Source of the DNA: Spirogloea muscicola
Lineage: Eukaryota; Streptophyta; Zygnematophyceae; Spirogloeales; Spirogloeaceae
Assembly: GCA_009602725.1 (NCBI GenBank)
Contig: WELB01000040.1
Coordinates: forward strand, 1 to 64,000
Length of the DNA: 64,000 bases
Direction of reading: 5' to 3'
Shown here: piece by piece, positions 11,036 to 22,307 of the stretch
How positions within the stretch are numbered: position 1 is the first letter of the stretch
Layout: each line of letters opens with the position of its first letter
Notes under the pieces: generated by a model
Seen by the model: the letters and a program-made list of their open reading frames with translations, nothing else
What the model was told of the DNA's origin: nothing
Database searches by the model: none
Position numbers and translations under genes: made by a program

Positions 11036-12828
11036 CCTGTACCTGTTCCTGTGTTGTACACAGCGTTCTCAGTGTCTGCATTTCTCCAGTCGAGCTCCTC
11101 GATTGGACGTTTGCCCTTGTCCACAGGTCCCGCAGACCGCCCTCGTTGAGGCGGCGGCCCAGCAGATCGCCCTCGTCGCGGCGACTCAGGTGCAGCTGCG
11201 CTCAGGGCAGCATACAGATTCAGAACTCAGACAGTCAGTCGGACAGCACAAGCTCCGCCCTCACCCAAGGTGGATGGCAGCCATGGCTAGGGCGCACGGG
11301 CGCACCGCGTGGCCTCAGATGTGGGGAGTAAACCCCATGGGTGCCCGAGGCCTCACTTATCCAGGGAAAACTCTCACGGCCCATTGAGACGGCCGGGATG
11401 GTCACCCACCCCGACCCGCGAATTCATCATACTACAATATTCAACACTCCCACTCAATATGTGAATCAGCCAGATCTAGCGAGCAAACTTCTACATCTAT
11501 CCTACTTGGGCAAGCCCTTGGTCAGAATATCCGCAGTCATATCTGCTGTACTACAGTATTGCATGTTGATGACTTCTTTGTCTACCTTCTCTCGGATAAA
11601 ATGACGTTGTATCTCTATATGCTTAGTTCGAGCATGATAGACTGGATTCTCAATCAAAGCAATACTACCTTGACTATCATTGAACAAAGTGGTTGCACTT
11701 GATGAAGAAATAAAAATTCGCATTCTTGTAGTAGTCTTCTCAGCCAGGTTGCTTCTTTTGCTGCTGCAGTCGTTGCCATGTACTTCACTTCGCCAGTTGA
11801 AGCCGCCACGGTCTGCTGTTTCCTACTGCTCCAGCTGACTGCTCCTGCTCCCAACTCAAACGTATAGCCTGCCACTGACCTTCTATTATCCAGACTGCCT
11901 GCCCAGTCGGCATTACAGAATCCTCCCAGTCCATCAGATTTGTCTCCTGTATGTGTAAACGTCGAGCAGAGATTTTTCCCTGCAGATATCGCATGATCCT
12001 CTTGACAGCTTGCCAATTTTCACAAACAGGATCTTGCACATACTGAGCAACCACTCCCACTACTGCTGCTACGTGTGGACGTGCTGCCACAGCTATGTAC
12101 AAGACACATCCCACTGCCTCTCTATATTTGGCGGGTCAATCTGCTGTAGTAGATGTACGTCTCTATATGTGCTTCCCTTTGTACTTGACCATTGTGGCCT
12201 TTGTTTGTTTCAAATACACGAAGATCCCTATAATGCACTTGTGCCATCTGTTGTCTGTCTTGATTTCTATCGGGTCCCTGATCTTTGCTCAAATAATACT
12301 TTATATCCCGTGGAGTAGCGATAGGTTTGCAGTCTTGCATACCAAATCTGTCCAAGACTTCAGTTATGTACGGTGACATCCTCAACGTCGATATCTCCCT
12401 GCTTCTATCTCTCTTGACCTGGATACCCAAAAACTACTCCAAGGGCCCAAGATCCTTCATCTTGAATCTACTGCTCAGCTCTTGCTTTACTCTTTTCACT
12501 TTAGTAGCTGTGTCCACCAGTAAAATCCGATCATCAACATACAGTGCCAGAACCACTTTGGCAGGTTTCGCCATCACATACACATTGTGATCGGCCTCAG
12601 GTATCTTGAAACCTTGGTTCCCTACAAAAGTATCAATCTGTGCATACCAGGCCCTGGGCGCCTGTTTAAGCCCATACAGCGCTTTCTTCAGCTTGCACAA
12701 ATTACTCTCCTCGCCTTTTACTTCGAAACGTGCAGGCCGTTGCATGTAGATCTCTTCCTCGAGATCGCCAAGAACGCTGTGGTGACGTCCATCTGCTATA
12801 GAATGCAAACAATGCAGAACACAAGCCT
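11036..12828 (-). mobile_element. Ty1/copia LTR retrotransposon, 3' part
   Basis: Minus-strand reading gives reverse transcriptase (KKALYGLKQAPRAWYAQID, LALYVDDRILLVD) and RNase H (ADWAGSLDNRRSVAGYTF, then STADMTADILTKGLPK), typical of copia. A purine tract GAGTGGGAG (11447-11455) is followed by TGTTGAATATTG at 11446, the usual start of a copia 3' LTR. The LTR's outer end was not found, so the left border is a guess. The element is broken, with several interruptions, and its 5' half is not present. It stops at a poly-G tract. Confidence 0.88.
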
Positions 12829-13282
12829 CGGGGGGGGGGGGGGGGGGGGAGCCAGGNTGGGGGGGGGCGCACAGGTCGCTTCTCCCCCTTAAGTACCTAT
12901 CGAGGTTTCGCGGAGGCCTGCCTCCGGCCTCATGGATTATCGAGCGTCCGGCCACTTGCTGCAAGCCCTCACAGAATTTCCCACCCGTGGCCGCCGCCTT
13001 CGCCGCTGGAGTCGCCGCCGATTGCGGGGCCTCGTTCCTGATCTAACACAATCAGTATTCTAACACTATTATAAGTCTATTTTCGAGTTGTGGCTTTGTC
13101 GCCGTCACGCGCTGGTTTTCCAATTGCTCCCCTTATCAGCGTCGCGGGCCATAACTCAGGTCTCGCGCTGTTTAAATGTCGCGCGTCGTCCTTCGCCCGA
13201 CTGGTGAGGTGGTTGGCCTCCTAAATACCCTCCAGTTATCATTCCCATGATGTTGATGTTCCACCTGTGTACCTTCGTTACA
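12829..13282 (-). repeat. Partial LTR of the Ty3 family seen at 41417-47434
   Basis: From the poly-G tract onward the sequence matches the two LTRs at 41417-42006 and 46865-47434: CTTCTCCCCCTTAAGTA, CCTCCGGCCTCATGGA, GTCGCGCGTCGTCCTTCGCC and the terminal CGTTACA. Two ambiguous bases lie in and near the poly-G run. There is no internal sequence, so it is a solo or partial LTR. Confidence 0.85.
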
Positions 13283-14550
13283 CGTAAGGACGTACTGTGG
13301 GGTTTTCCTCAAATGCCCGCGGGCATTTGAGGAAAACCAAAACGGGTTCTAGTACCCCCACCTGCTTTGGTCTTGCCTCGTGAAGGCGCCAGTGTTGTTA
13401 TATGTGGTGAGACGCCTCTTGAATCGGCATTTGCGGTACTCTTGCAGGAGGGTCACCCCGTAACGTTTGAGACTCGCCTGCTCAGTCCTGCATGGCGCAT
13501 CTCAACTACAGGGGGAGCAGGAGCTCCTTGCTGTGGTGCACGCCTTCCATGTGTGGCGATGCTATCTCGAGGGTGCTGAATCTACGGTTGTAACGGGCCA
13601 TCGCCTGGAGACCTACTTTACCACACAGGAGCAATTGAGCAGGCGTCAAGCTTGGTGAGCTAAGTGTACGACAAGATAACATTCCATTCCAGTAGTTGTA
13701 CCGCCCTGGAAGTATCAATGCGGCGGATCCGGTGACCGCAACACTGTGCGGGCTGCTGTGGCGCCTGTCTTGTGCCACACAAGGGCTTGATATGCAGATG
13801 TGCGGCCTGCCCGTGAGGCCGCTCAGCAGTGCACCACCGACATCTCTGAGCTCTATGTGCGCGTTCGTGATGGGTATGGCTTCTTGATTTGCACGAGCAA
13901 CCAAACCACTCACAGTTACACTATACCAAGGTTCTGGTGCGAGGTGACGCCATTGTGGTGCCCGACTGCAGTGCCTTGCGCACTAGCATCATGCACGCGA
14001 TGCATGAGCCTCCGTACGGTGGTCATATGGGTATTGCAAAGACAAAGCAAGCTATCAAGCTTCTCTTCGGGTGGCCGGGCTTGTACGCCGAAGTAGAGTC
14101 TTTGTGAAGCCTTGTGCCACCTGCCAGCGTAGTAAGGCACGTAAAAGACGCACCCTTCTTCCTGAATGATGGTCAGCAGCCCCGATCACCTTTGCAGGTG
14201 GGGAGGCCGGAGCGTGTTCCAGCCGCAGTAAGTTTTCCCGGTACCCCATTGGAAGCTCAGCGGAGGGCTAAGCAATTCCTGACAAATTGCTCAGAACCGG
14301 CAAAAGCAGTATACTGATCTCCATCGCGGAATTACATCCTTTGACGTGGGTGTGCACGTGCTGTTAAGCACTAAGAATCTAGCCTCGCGGGCTGTAGGTA
14401 TGCACAACTTGCTGCCAAAGTGGGTTGGACCCTTTTGTGTAATGTGCCTGGTCAGCAAGGTCGCAGATGAGCTGATACACCGGTAGAATGGATCCTCAGT
14501 GTTTTTCACGTGTCTCAACTCGAGTAACACCATACGGGTGGCCGTTCATT
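13283..14550 (+). mobile_element. Ty3/gypsy chromovirus remnant (RNase H to integrase C-terminus)
   Basis: Plus-strand fragments match the chromoviruses further right: RNase H (LLQEGHPVTFETRLL), the integrase zinc region (MHEPPYGGHMGIAKTKQAIK) and the integrase C-terminal part ([25 protein letters not shown]). It is an old fossil with many breaks. A perfect 38-base palindrome lies near its left edge (13301-13338). Confidence 0.88.
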
Positions 14551-15004
14551 ACACAAGTGCCTGCTGCCGCAGCCGCCCACACAGCTCTACTGCTGCCGCC
14601 TGCTGCCCAGCCCGTTGCCGCAGCTCGTCGCTGCGGGCCTCGCCGGCTCTCTATGAGTATATGGCTGCGCCTCGTGTGGGACGGCTACTGACCCTCAGTA
14701 GAGTCACCGCCTTTGGGGAATTTCTCAGGGTCAGACTTCCGCTGCGCTATGTGCACATATGTGAGCTGTGTTGCTGGCTTTTCCTGTAAGAGGGTTCTCT
14801 CCAAAACACCATGTCTTCGAATCCCAAACAGGGGGTAGAGTTATCGCCTTTGGGGGGTGCCTCAAGGTCAGACTTCCGCCGCGCTATGTGCGCATATGTG
14901 AGCTGTGTTCGCTGGCTGTGTCCGTAAGAGGGTTCTCTCCAAAACACCCTATTTTCGGACCCCAAACAGGACTCGAAGTGTGTATATAGGTATAGGAATG
15001 TCAC
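14551..15004 (+). repeat. LTR remnant with an internal tandem duplication
   Basis: It follows the chromovirus remnant and shows the LTR signature seen repeatedly here: a CTGCTGCC-rich stretch, GTCGCTGCGGGCCTCGCCGG, then GACCCTCAGTAGAGTCACCG, ending GGAATGTCACA. A unit of about 137 bases starting at 14699 is repeated in tandem at 14836. Confidence 0.7.
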
Positions 15005-15470
15005 ACCAACGGTGCTGGTAGCCTACATGATCGTCGGTATCCCAAACGGTGCCGGTAACTTCGCTAGACCTTCTGTAGGTAAGTAGAGTTCAAGGCTCCG
15101 GGCTTCCTACCGCGCATACTCGCGGCATCGTCTGTCTCGTACTGTACGAGAGGCGCGTCGATGCTCGAGCGCGGCATCGTCCGCGACTTGTCGTACTCCC
15201 GCCAAGAGGCGCTCGCGCGCATCGAGTCTACTTCATCCGCCAGGCGCCGCTTCGCTCGCATGCGGCAGTGGTCAGGCAAATCTTCCAGTTCCCTGAAGTC
15301 ATAGCCCAGCCGCCAGGCACTGCTTCGCTCGTGCGCGGCAGCGTCCGGCAGATCCGTCGTTTCCCCTTGTCGCCCCTCCCCTCTGGGGACCGATCTCGTC
15401 GTGCCCTCTGGGCAGGCTGGCAGGTGGAAGGCTGGAAGTAGTAGGCCAAAGCCAGACTCCTAAGTCGGAC
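15005..15470. other. GC-rich region without a recognised feature
   Basis: I see no gene family or complete repeat in this stretch. It contains repeated GCGCGGCATCG/GGCAGCGTCCGGCAG-like words. It probably belongs to older element debris, since both flanks are LTR remnants. Confidence 0.35.
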
Positions 15471-17305
15471 CAACGCCGAGAGCGGCATAGCCCTGCTGCT
15501 GCCTGCTGCCGCAGCCGCCGCCACAGCTCTGCTGCTGCCACCCGCTGCCCAGCCCGTCGCCGCAGCTCGTCGTTGCGGGCCTCGCACTTTATAAGTGCTA
15601 TGGCTACGCCCCACGTGGGAACAGCTACTGACCCTCAGTGGAGTCACCGTCTTATGTTGTCTTCGAAGCACCCTATGTCTGAAACGCAACCAGGACGTTC
15701 TGACCCTAACTGCGTACATAGGGTTAGGAATGTTACATTGCGACTATAACTCCACGCGGGCACCAGCCAGCAGCTGTCCACGAAGGGAAGCAGCCACGGA
15801 CCCCCCCGCAGCAGGCTTGCGGCAAGCCAGGGCGGCAGCTGCAGTAGCAGGCAGCGTTGCGCCCCTATTGGCGTCATTGGTTCAGAGGTCGGCTCTCGTG
15901 CTCTCGGCTGAAGATTTGTAGTGCTTATTCTCCGTGCCAACCCCCCCTCCAGGGTGTGGGTTTTGCTAGAGGCCTGCCCGGGTCCAAGGTCCAACCCTGG
16001 CAGGGCACACTTGACGAGGTTCTTACCAGGGCGGACGGACTACCCGCGCCTGGGCGGGGCCGCTTGCCCGGTCATCGGCTAGCGGCCTTGTAGCTTGGCA
16101 GTGCCCGTGAAGTTGCCAACAGCTTCGTACATGGGCAAGTAGCATCACAACGTAGCGTTGCCCCAAGGCATTGGCGGCGACTCACCTCTTGGGCACAAGC
16201 CAGCACCTGTCCCCTAAGGCAGCAGCCACAGACTACTCATGGGAGAGCTGGTGAAGATTCGTAGCAATGGGCTGCGGCAACGGGCTGCAGCAGTAGGCAG
16301 CAGCAGGGCTGCGTTGACGGGCTGCGGCAGCAGCAGCAGCAAGAAGGGCTGTGCCTAATATATTTCTCGTGGGCTCACAGATCCGGATTGGATTTTTCTG
16401 AGTCTGGTCAGACCACTACTTGTTGAGCTTCATATGCCACCCCTCTCAGGGGTCTCTGGAAGGCTCGCTTATAGGCCCACCTTCGAGAAGGCGGGCCCGA
16501 CGAGGGGATACTAGTGCGCGGAGGTGCGTGAGAACCTGGCCAAGCGGCTTCACTTCTGGAAGCTGCGAGGGCTGCGCGTCACACCGCGTTGCAGGGCTCG
16601 TCACACCGCGTGTAATTACGAGTACGAGAGCCGGTTCGTGAAAATTGGCCGAGCAGCTCCTTTCTGGAAGCAGCGGGCTGCGCGCCACATTGCCGCCAGG
16701 CGCGTCTCACTGTGTATGATGCCACCCGCTTGATTATGCCACGCGGTGCTGTCAACGTTACAAGACCGCTAGCCGCAGGACGGGCAAGTGGCCCGCCCAG
16801 ACGTTGGCAGGCGGCTTGACAGACAAGTGGCCCGCCCAGTTGCGGGCGGGCGACTACGACCGAGGGGATAATCCTCGCCAGCTCCACCCTACCAAGGGGG
16901 GACCCTTGGCCCGCCGAGAGGGCAGGCCCTGAGCCGACCCGCTCACACCCCAGGAGGTGGGATTAGCACGGGGGAAGCACTTCTAGCCTTGGGCCGAGAA
17001 GCGACAGACGTTCGGAACGGTGAAGCCTGAGAGCAGCCTTTGCTGCCGCCTGCCGCCGAAGCCGCCACTGCAGCAGCCTGCTGCGGGCCTTGCTGCGGGG
17101 AGTCCGTGCCTGCGCCCCTTGGGATAAAGCTGCTGGCTTACGCCCAGGAGGTGAAGTGCCGCCTGACGGCGGTGCCACAGGACCTATCTTCCGCTGCGCC
17201 TAGTCGCTAGTGCTTTTCCGTGTAGACGATTTGCTCCCATATCTTATACAGCCGAAGCTAACAAGAACGACTTAATCTAAATGCGTATGTAGGGGCGAGT
17301 TCGTC
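15471..17305. repeat. Cluster of chromovirus LTR remnants in both orientations
   Basis: At least four LTR pieces abut. One at 15471-15736 is in plus orientation and ends GGAATGTTACA. Two in reverse orientation lie at 15737-16110 and 16140-16720 (CACCTCTTGGGCACAAGCC, CCACCTTCGAGAAGGCGGGC). One in forward orientation lies at about 16740-17303 (GACAAGTGGCCCGCCCAG, CTCACACCCCAGGAGG). They match the LTRs at 22308-22851 and 47911-48496. No coding sequence is supported. Confidence 0.65.
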
Positions 17306-17479
17306 ACACACCGTGCGTCACCTCGCGCGTCACTCGTGCGTCACACGCGCGTCACTCGCGCGTCACTCGGCGCGGGAGTATGTCGGTACTGGTCCGCGCC
17401 ACATATACATTTTGCGTTAACTCGAGATTAAGCGGCTCGTGGTGGGGCAATACATAGTGGGCCAAGGCCACCACTCAGG
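17306..17479. repeat. Short degenerate tandem repeat of CGCGCGTCACT
   Basis: At 17310-17370 the word CGCGCGTCACT or close variants recur about six times. A related CGCGTCAC-rich stretch lies at 21090-21320. The remainder shows nothing recognisable. Confidence 0.5.
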
Positions 17480-18725
17480 AGTAGGACCAGTGACGGCCCG
17501 AGAGACCTGCAGCCCCGCTGCTGCCTGCTGCATCACAGCTCGTCGCCGCAGCTCGTCGCTGCGGGGCTCGCCGGCACTTTGTGAGTCCTATGGCTGCGTG
17601 TGCGCCCCAGGTGGGGTCATCTACTAAGCCGCTGACCCTCAGTAATGCGCTGCAATTTTACTCTGTAGGAGGGTTTGTCTCACGAATCCCAAAACAGGTC
17701 ACTCTGACCCCGACTGCGTATAGGGATCGATATATTACAGGCTGTAGCGCCGAAGCGCCGACTGGAAGCGATCACAAAAATTGTCGAAAGGATTGTGTAT
17801 AAAGTTGACTGCTATCTTCATATGGTCTAGATCTGTTGTTCTGTGTGGAGCTGCGTTGCAGCCCCTTGTGATGCTCATCACGGACAACCGTAGGCGAGGT
17901 CTTGGGCTTCAGACCTACTAATTTGAGTAGTGCCAGCGTGGATGGATGGCATGTGTCCCACACTGTGGGCCTGAGCAACCCAGCTCAGCCTTTCTCACGC
18001 GGTTTCCGCTGCGGTCACGCGGTTGTCACGCGGTCTGGGCCGGTGTAGCGTTCCGCCCGTCTGGGCGCATTACCCTCCCATCGACGCGTACATATGATAT
18101 CTGTGGCGCGGGCGATTTCGGTGTATCCTCCCGCGCGCGTTGTCTTTCCGCCAGCGATGTAAGGCTTGGCGTGAGCCCTGTCTTGCGGTATCCTCGAGGT
18201 CCGCCCGTGGACGTAACATGTCCTATTGGTGCCTCGCGGTCCGCCCGTGGCAGTTACTTGTCCACCTTACGATACCTTCGAGGTCTTCCCGTGGACGTGA
18301 CATGTCCCCGCGACCGACCCTCGTGAGGCCCGCCTCTGACGGCGTGGGCCCTGAAGCGGTTTCCACACACTCTGGAGGGGGGTTGGCATTGAAGCATCAC
18401 AGGTAGTCGGCCGAGAACGGACTCAGTAGTTCAATCAGTGAGGCCAGAGACGCATAGCCCTGCTTGCCTGCTGCCGCAGCGGCCGCCGCAGCTCTGCTGC
18501 CATCGTCGGCTCTCCGTGTAAGTGTCATAGCTGCGCCCCATGTGGGACAGCTACTAAGCCAGACCTTCAGTACAGTCGCCGCCTTCTGGCGGTGCCTCAG
18601 GGTAAGACTTCCGCTGTGTATTAGTAATGCTTCACTGTAGGGAATTTGCTTCTCAACCCCTATTGACCGAACCCAATCAGGACGTGCAAACCCCTATTTG
18701 CGTGTATAGGGATCAGGACGTCACA
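17480..18725 (+). repeat. Two LTR remnants with unassigned sequence between them
   Basis: LTR remnants at about 17480-17740 (ending ATATATTACA) and 18441-18725 (ending GGACGTCACA) share the CTGCTGCC and GACCCTCAGTA blocks with 14551-15004. Between them, 17741-18440 has no recognised gene. It contains about three imperfect repeats of CGAGGTCCGCCCGTGGACGT at 18190-18310. Confidence 0.55.
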
Positions 18726-19660
18726 GCAGGGATAAGACACCGGAGTGCAGGCAGCCCTTGCATTCCTGAACGCCCTCATGCCCACCTAGTCCGGTCGCTT
18801 TCCAGTTGCCGCCGCCTCAGTTGCCTCCGCTGCCGCCGCCGTCGTTGTCACATGGCATGCGTCTTTGAAACAATATCAAATGCGCCTATTACTGCCGGAA
18901 TCCGGCTGGGGCGTGACCCAGCCGTTTCCACCTGCCTGGTCAGGCGGGCAGATTGGCGGTGAAGCCATCACGGTAAGACGCAGATCTTCGGGTCTTAGCG
19001 CAGGCCACCATTGCGCGATCTCTGCAATGACACCCCTGTTTCCCGCGGGGCGGCAGTCAAGATACAAACGTCGTCGACCCAAGAAGGGTGATCCCACCGT
19101 CCTTGGGTAGCGCACACCGCCTGCATGTCCGCCGTCATATCGGCAGCGGCGGCAATTTGTCTGCCGGCCACTATTCCACCATTTTCAGCGCGCCAATAAG
19201 CACGCCTGCGCGCCGCACAAAGTCCGCCGTCCGCGTTCAGCACCTTGGCTCCCGCCCTCACCAAGGCACGCTGAGAGCTGCGCGCAGCTTACGGCGGCCC
19301 AAGATGCGCAACGGTCACGACTGCGACGTCTGCGCCAGCGGACAATGGTTTGGATCGGCGGTGTAGATACATCCATCGACGTCCGAGTAGATTTCGCATG
19401 CCGCAGCGCCAAAGGCTGTCGCCTACGCCACCGCCGTCGTATCCCAGCAGCCACAGCCGAGGGTTGATACCTACCGTCCGCGGCTCACACCCTATAGCCG
19501 GCTAAAATGACAATGCGACCCTGCGCCAAGTCTGCCGCAAGGTGCTGCTGCCGTACCTCAAAGACCTCCGCATCCTGGTGCTGATCGTTGGTGATGATGC
19601 CGGACTAGCTGCCAGTAGAAGAGATTGCGGTGACTGTAGCGCTCCCACCGTTCGTGAGCG
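18726..19660. other. Unassigned 0.9-kb region
   Basis: I recognise no gene or repeat. On the minus strand an open stretch at 18995-19264 (about 89 residues, Ala/Arg-rich) and on the plus strand a stretch near 19505-19640 look protein-like in composition. Neither matches a family I know. Both flanks are LTR debris, so it may belong to a decayed element or a captured host fragment. Confidence 0.35.
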
Positions 19661-20004
19661 TTGACCTATACAGTAACGCTTACCTGATTGGCACGTAATC
19701 GACCTGGCCTGACCAGGTGGTCCGGCACGGGGCCCCGGTGGCTCGGTGTCCACCCTGGCGTCTCGTACAGGCCGCCCTTCGGGGTGGGCCTTTCGACAGG
19801 CCCGCCCATCGGGGTTGAGCCTTCCCTCGCCAATGCGCACCGCGCGCCTTCTCCCCACGACAGGTCCACCCCTTGGGGTGGGCCTCGTGCGGCCAATCTT
19901 GAATAACAATACATGCAATCCCAGGTCGAGGATCTGCTGCGGAAGGCCCAAATTGTGCCATCTCAGTCGCCCTATGGTGCACCTATTTTAGCGTTCGGGC
20001 CCTA
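19661..20004 (+). mobile_element. LTR fragment (third LTR type) plus a short chromovirus RT fragment
   Basis: 19665-19880 matches the LTRs starting at 52095, 57538 and 60330 (TTACCTGATTGGCACGTAAT, GACCTGGCC, CGGTGTCCACCCTGGCG). 19905-20000 reads the start of a chromovirus reverse transcriptase (SQVEDLLRKAQIVPSQSPYG). It is a broken fossil. Confidence 0.75.
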
Positions 20005-21574
20005 ACAGGCAGGTTACAGCCGAATGCGTCCTTATTGGGATTGAGTGCTCGGGGATTTAGGGACAACCACCCGCGAGGAAGCACTCCAGCACAGCGGAAG
20101 ACTTGCCCTGTGGCGCTGCCGCCAGGCAGCACCTCCACCTCCTGGGCACGCGCTGCAGACTTACTATCAAACGGAACGCCGCCAAGCTCTCCTCAGCAGA
20201 GCCGGCAACGAGCCGCGCGCAGCAGCGGTCTACAGCAGCAGGCAGTCGCAGGGCTGCGCCCCTCAGAGCTTCACTGAGTCCCCCGCCTCCGGTCGGGTCT
20301 CTCTCTGCTTCATGCAATAGTAAGTGCTTCTCCGTGCCACCCTCCCTCCAGGGTGTCTGGGGGTCGCCTCAAGGCTCGCCCGCGAGGAGCGTTCCTGACG
20401 AGGGAACCATGAGCTGTCTCCAGCAGGCGCCATGGCGCCGAGCATGGCCGCGGCAGAGCATGCCGCCAGGCATGGCCGAGGCCGGGCATGGCCGAGCATG
20501 GCCGCTGCCGAACAGGCCGCCGGTGAGATGACCCTGACCCTTGAGAGCACAGTCAGGGGTCAGAATGTCCTTCCATATTGGTTTCGGTCGCTGGGCATTT
20601 GAGACAAACCCCCAGCACAGTGAAGCACACGCGTCCTACGCAGCAGAACCTTGCCCTGAGGCGCCGCCGACAGGCGGCGACTCACCTCTCAGGTACGGGC
20701 AGGGACTGTCCTCAAGGTAAGCAGTCACAGTCTTACTCAAGGAGAGCCGATGAAGATCCACGACGACGGTATGCGGCGACGGGCTGCGGTAGCAGGCAGC
20801 TGCAGGACTGCGTCGGCGAGCTGCGGCAGCAGGCGGCAGCAGGGCTGCGCCTCTCTCTCGCGGGCTTCACTGATGTAGACCGGGTGTCCCCGAGTCTGCT
20901 CTTAGCCTTTGTAGTGCTTCACTTGTAGTGCTTCATGTGCCACCCTCCCCAGGGGTCTCTGGGAGGCTCGTCTCAGGGCCCACCTTCGAGAAGGCGGGCC
21001 CGACAAGAAGAATCTAGTGCGACGGCAGGCCACGCGGCTCCCTTCTTGCCGTCTTGCGGCGCCGCCAATGGGTCACGGGTGTGGCGCGGCGTCACGGGCG
21101 CGCCACACGTGTCACATACACGTCATTGCGAGCACGGCGGCATCTTCAGGAATATGCCGAGGAGCTCTGCTCTGGAAGTCCAGGATTCGCCGCCTCTGCT
21201 GGAGGCGGCGCGCCTGCACGTCATGTCGTCAGCAGGCGCGTCACACCGCGCGACACCTCGCACGGCGCTCTCGCGCGTCGCACACGGGTCGCACGCGTCA
21301 GACGCGTGCGCGTCAGTGGTCAGCGCTTAACTCGAAGTCAAGCGTCCCGTGACGGCGGGGACATTACAGCCGGGGGCGTCCGGGCCAACGCATGCCGCCG
21401 AGCATGTCTGGGCCGAGCATGACGGGAGCATGCGAGCCCACCCGGACGAGTCTGGACGGAATGACAACGGCACGAGAGCCAGGGCGGTTCGTGCCGTCCG
21501 GCACGAACGGCCAAAATAACACTATGTATGCAGTAACAACACTGTTAGGCGCTCACAAACCTGGGAACTTTACA
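20005..21574 (-). repeat. Two or three reverse-orientation chromovirus LTR remnants
   Basis: Blocks at 20005-20540 and 20560-21574 match the reverse-oriented LTRs elsewhere (GCGGAAGACTTGCCCTGTGG, CACCTCCTGGGCAC, CCACCTTCGAGAAGGCGGGC). They share a CATGGCCGAG-rich section with 39103-39463 (GCCATGGCGCCGAG). The last piece ends GGGAACTTTACA. No coding sequence is supported. Confidence 0.65.
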
Positions 21575-22307
21575 CCTATCCCCTCTGTCAAGAAGAAGGA
21601 TGGCAGTCTTCATGTGCATGGACTATCGGGCTTTGAATAAGCCCACTATCAAAAACCGGTACCCTTTGCCGCGAATAGTATCTGTTCGATTGGCTTGCAG
21701 GAGCTACTGTGCTTAGCTCCCTGGACCTGCGAAGTGGGTACCACCAAATTCGTATCACACCTGAGGATATTTCAGAGTCGGCGTTCCGGACGCTCTTGGA
21801 CACTTGTAAGTCAAGGTGCCGAGCTTCGGTCTGACCAATGCACCGGCTACGTTCCAGGCTGTGATGACTAAATCTTTAGCCCCCTGCTCTATGATTCTGT
21901 GCTGGTTTACTTGGACGACGTACTGGTGTTCTGCAAAAAGCCGGAGGATCACGTGGGGCACCTGCGTCGAGTGCTGCATATTTTGCGTGAGAATCAAGTT
22001 TGCGCCAAGAGGTTCAAGTGCGCGTTCAAGTCGTTTAACCAGCAAGAGCTGACATATCTTGGGCATGTCGTGGGCAAAGACGGCAAATGTGTCGACCCCA
22101 AGAAGACTTCGGTCGTACGGGCTTTGCCTGTGCGACGGAATGTACCTCAATTGCGCTCCTTTCTGGGATTCACAAATCACTTCCGTAAGTTCCTTCGAGG
22201 ATATAGGAGCTTGGCACTTCCTCTTACGAAGCTGACTCGTAAGGACGTACCTGGGAGTGGTCGTCCGAATGCCAGAGGGCATTGGAGGGAATACAGCAGG
22301 CGCTGAC
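21575..22307 (+). mobile_element. Ty3/gypsy chromovirus reverse-transcriptase fragment
   Basis: Plus-strand sequence reads RT: the start block (VKKKDGSLH..., then NRYPLP), then LVYLDDVLVFCKKPEDHVGH with a canonical YLDD core, LTYLGHVVGKDGKCVDPKKT and LRSFLGFTNHFRKFLRGY. It ends within the RT/RNase H link and abuts an LTR at 22308. It is a broken fragment with a few interruptions. Confidence 0.9.

Noticed and set aside
15060-15420. Possible host exon with Arg/Ser-rich frames
   Set aside because: Frames on both strands look alike in composition, no family motif is visible, and LTR remnants lie on both sides.
17306-17380. Short repeats that could suggest a CRISPR-like array
   Set aside because: Units are about 11 bases, abut each other without spacers, and the sequence is eukaryotic nuclear DNA.
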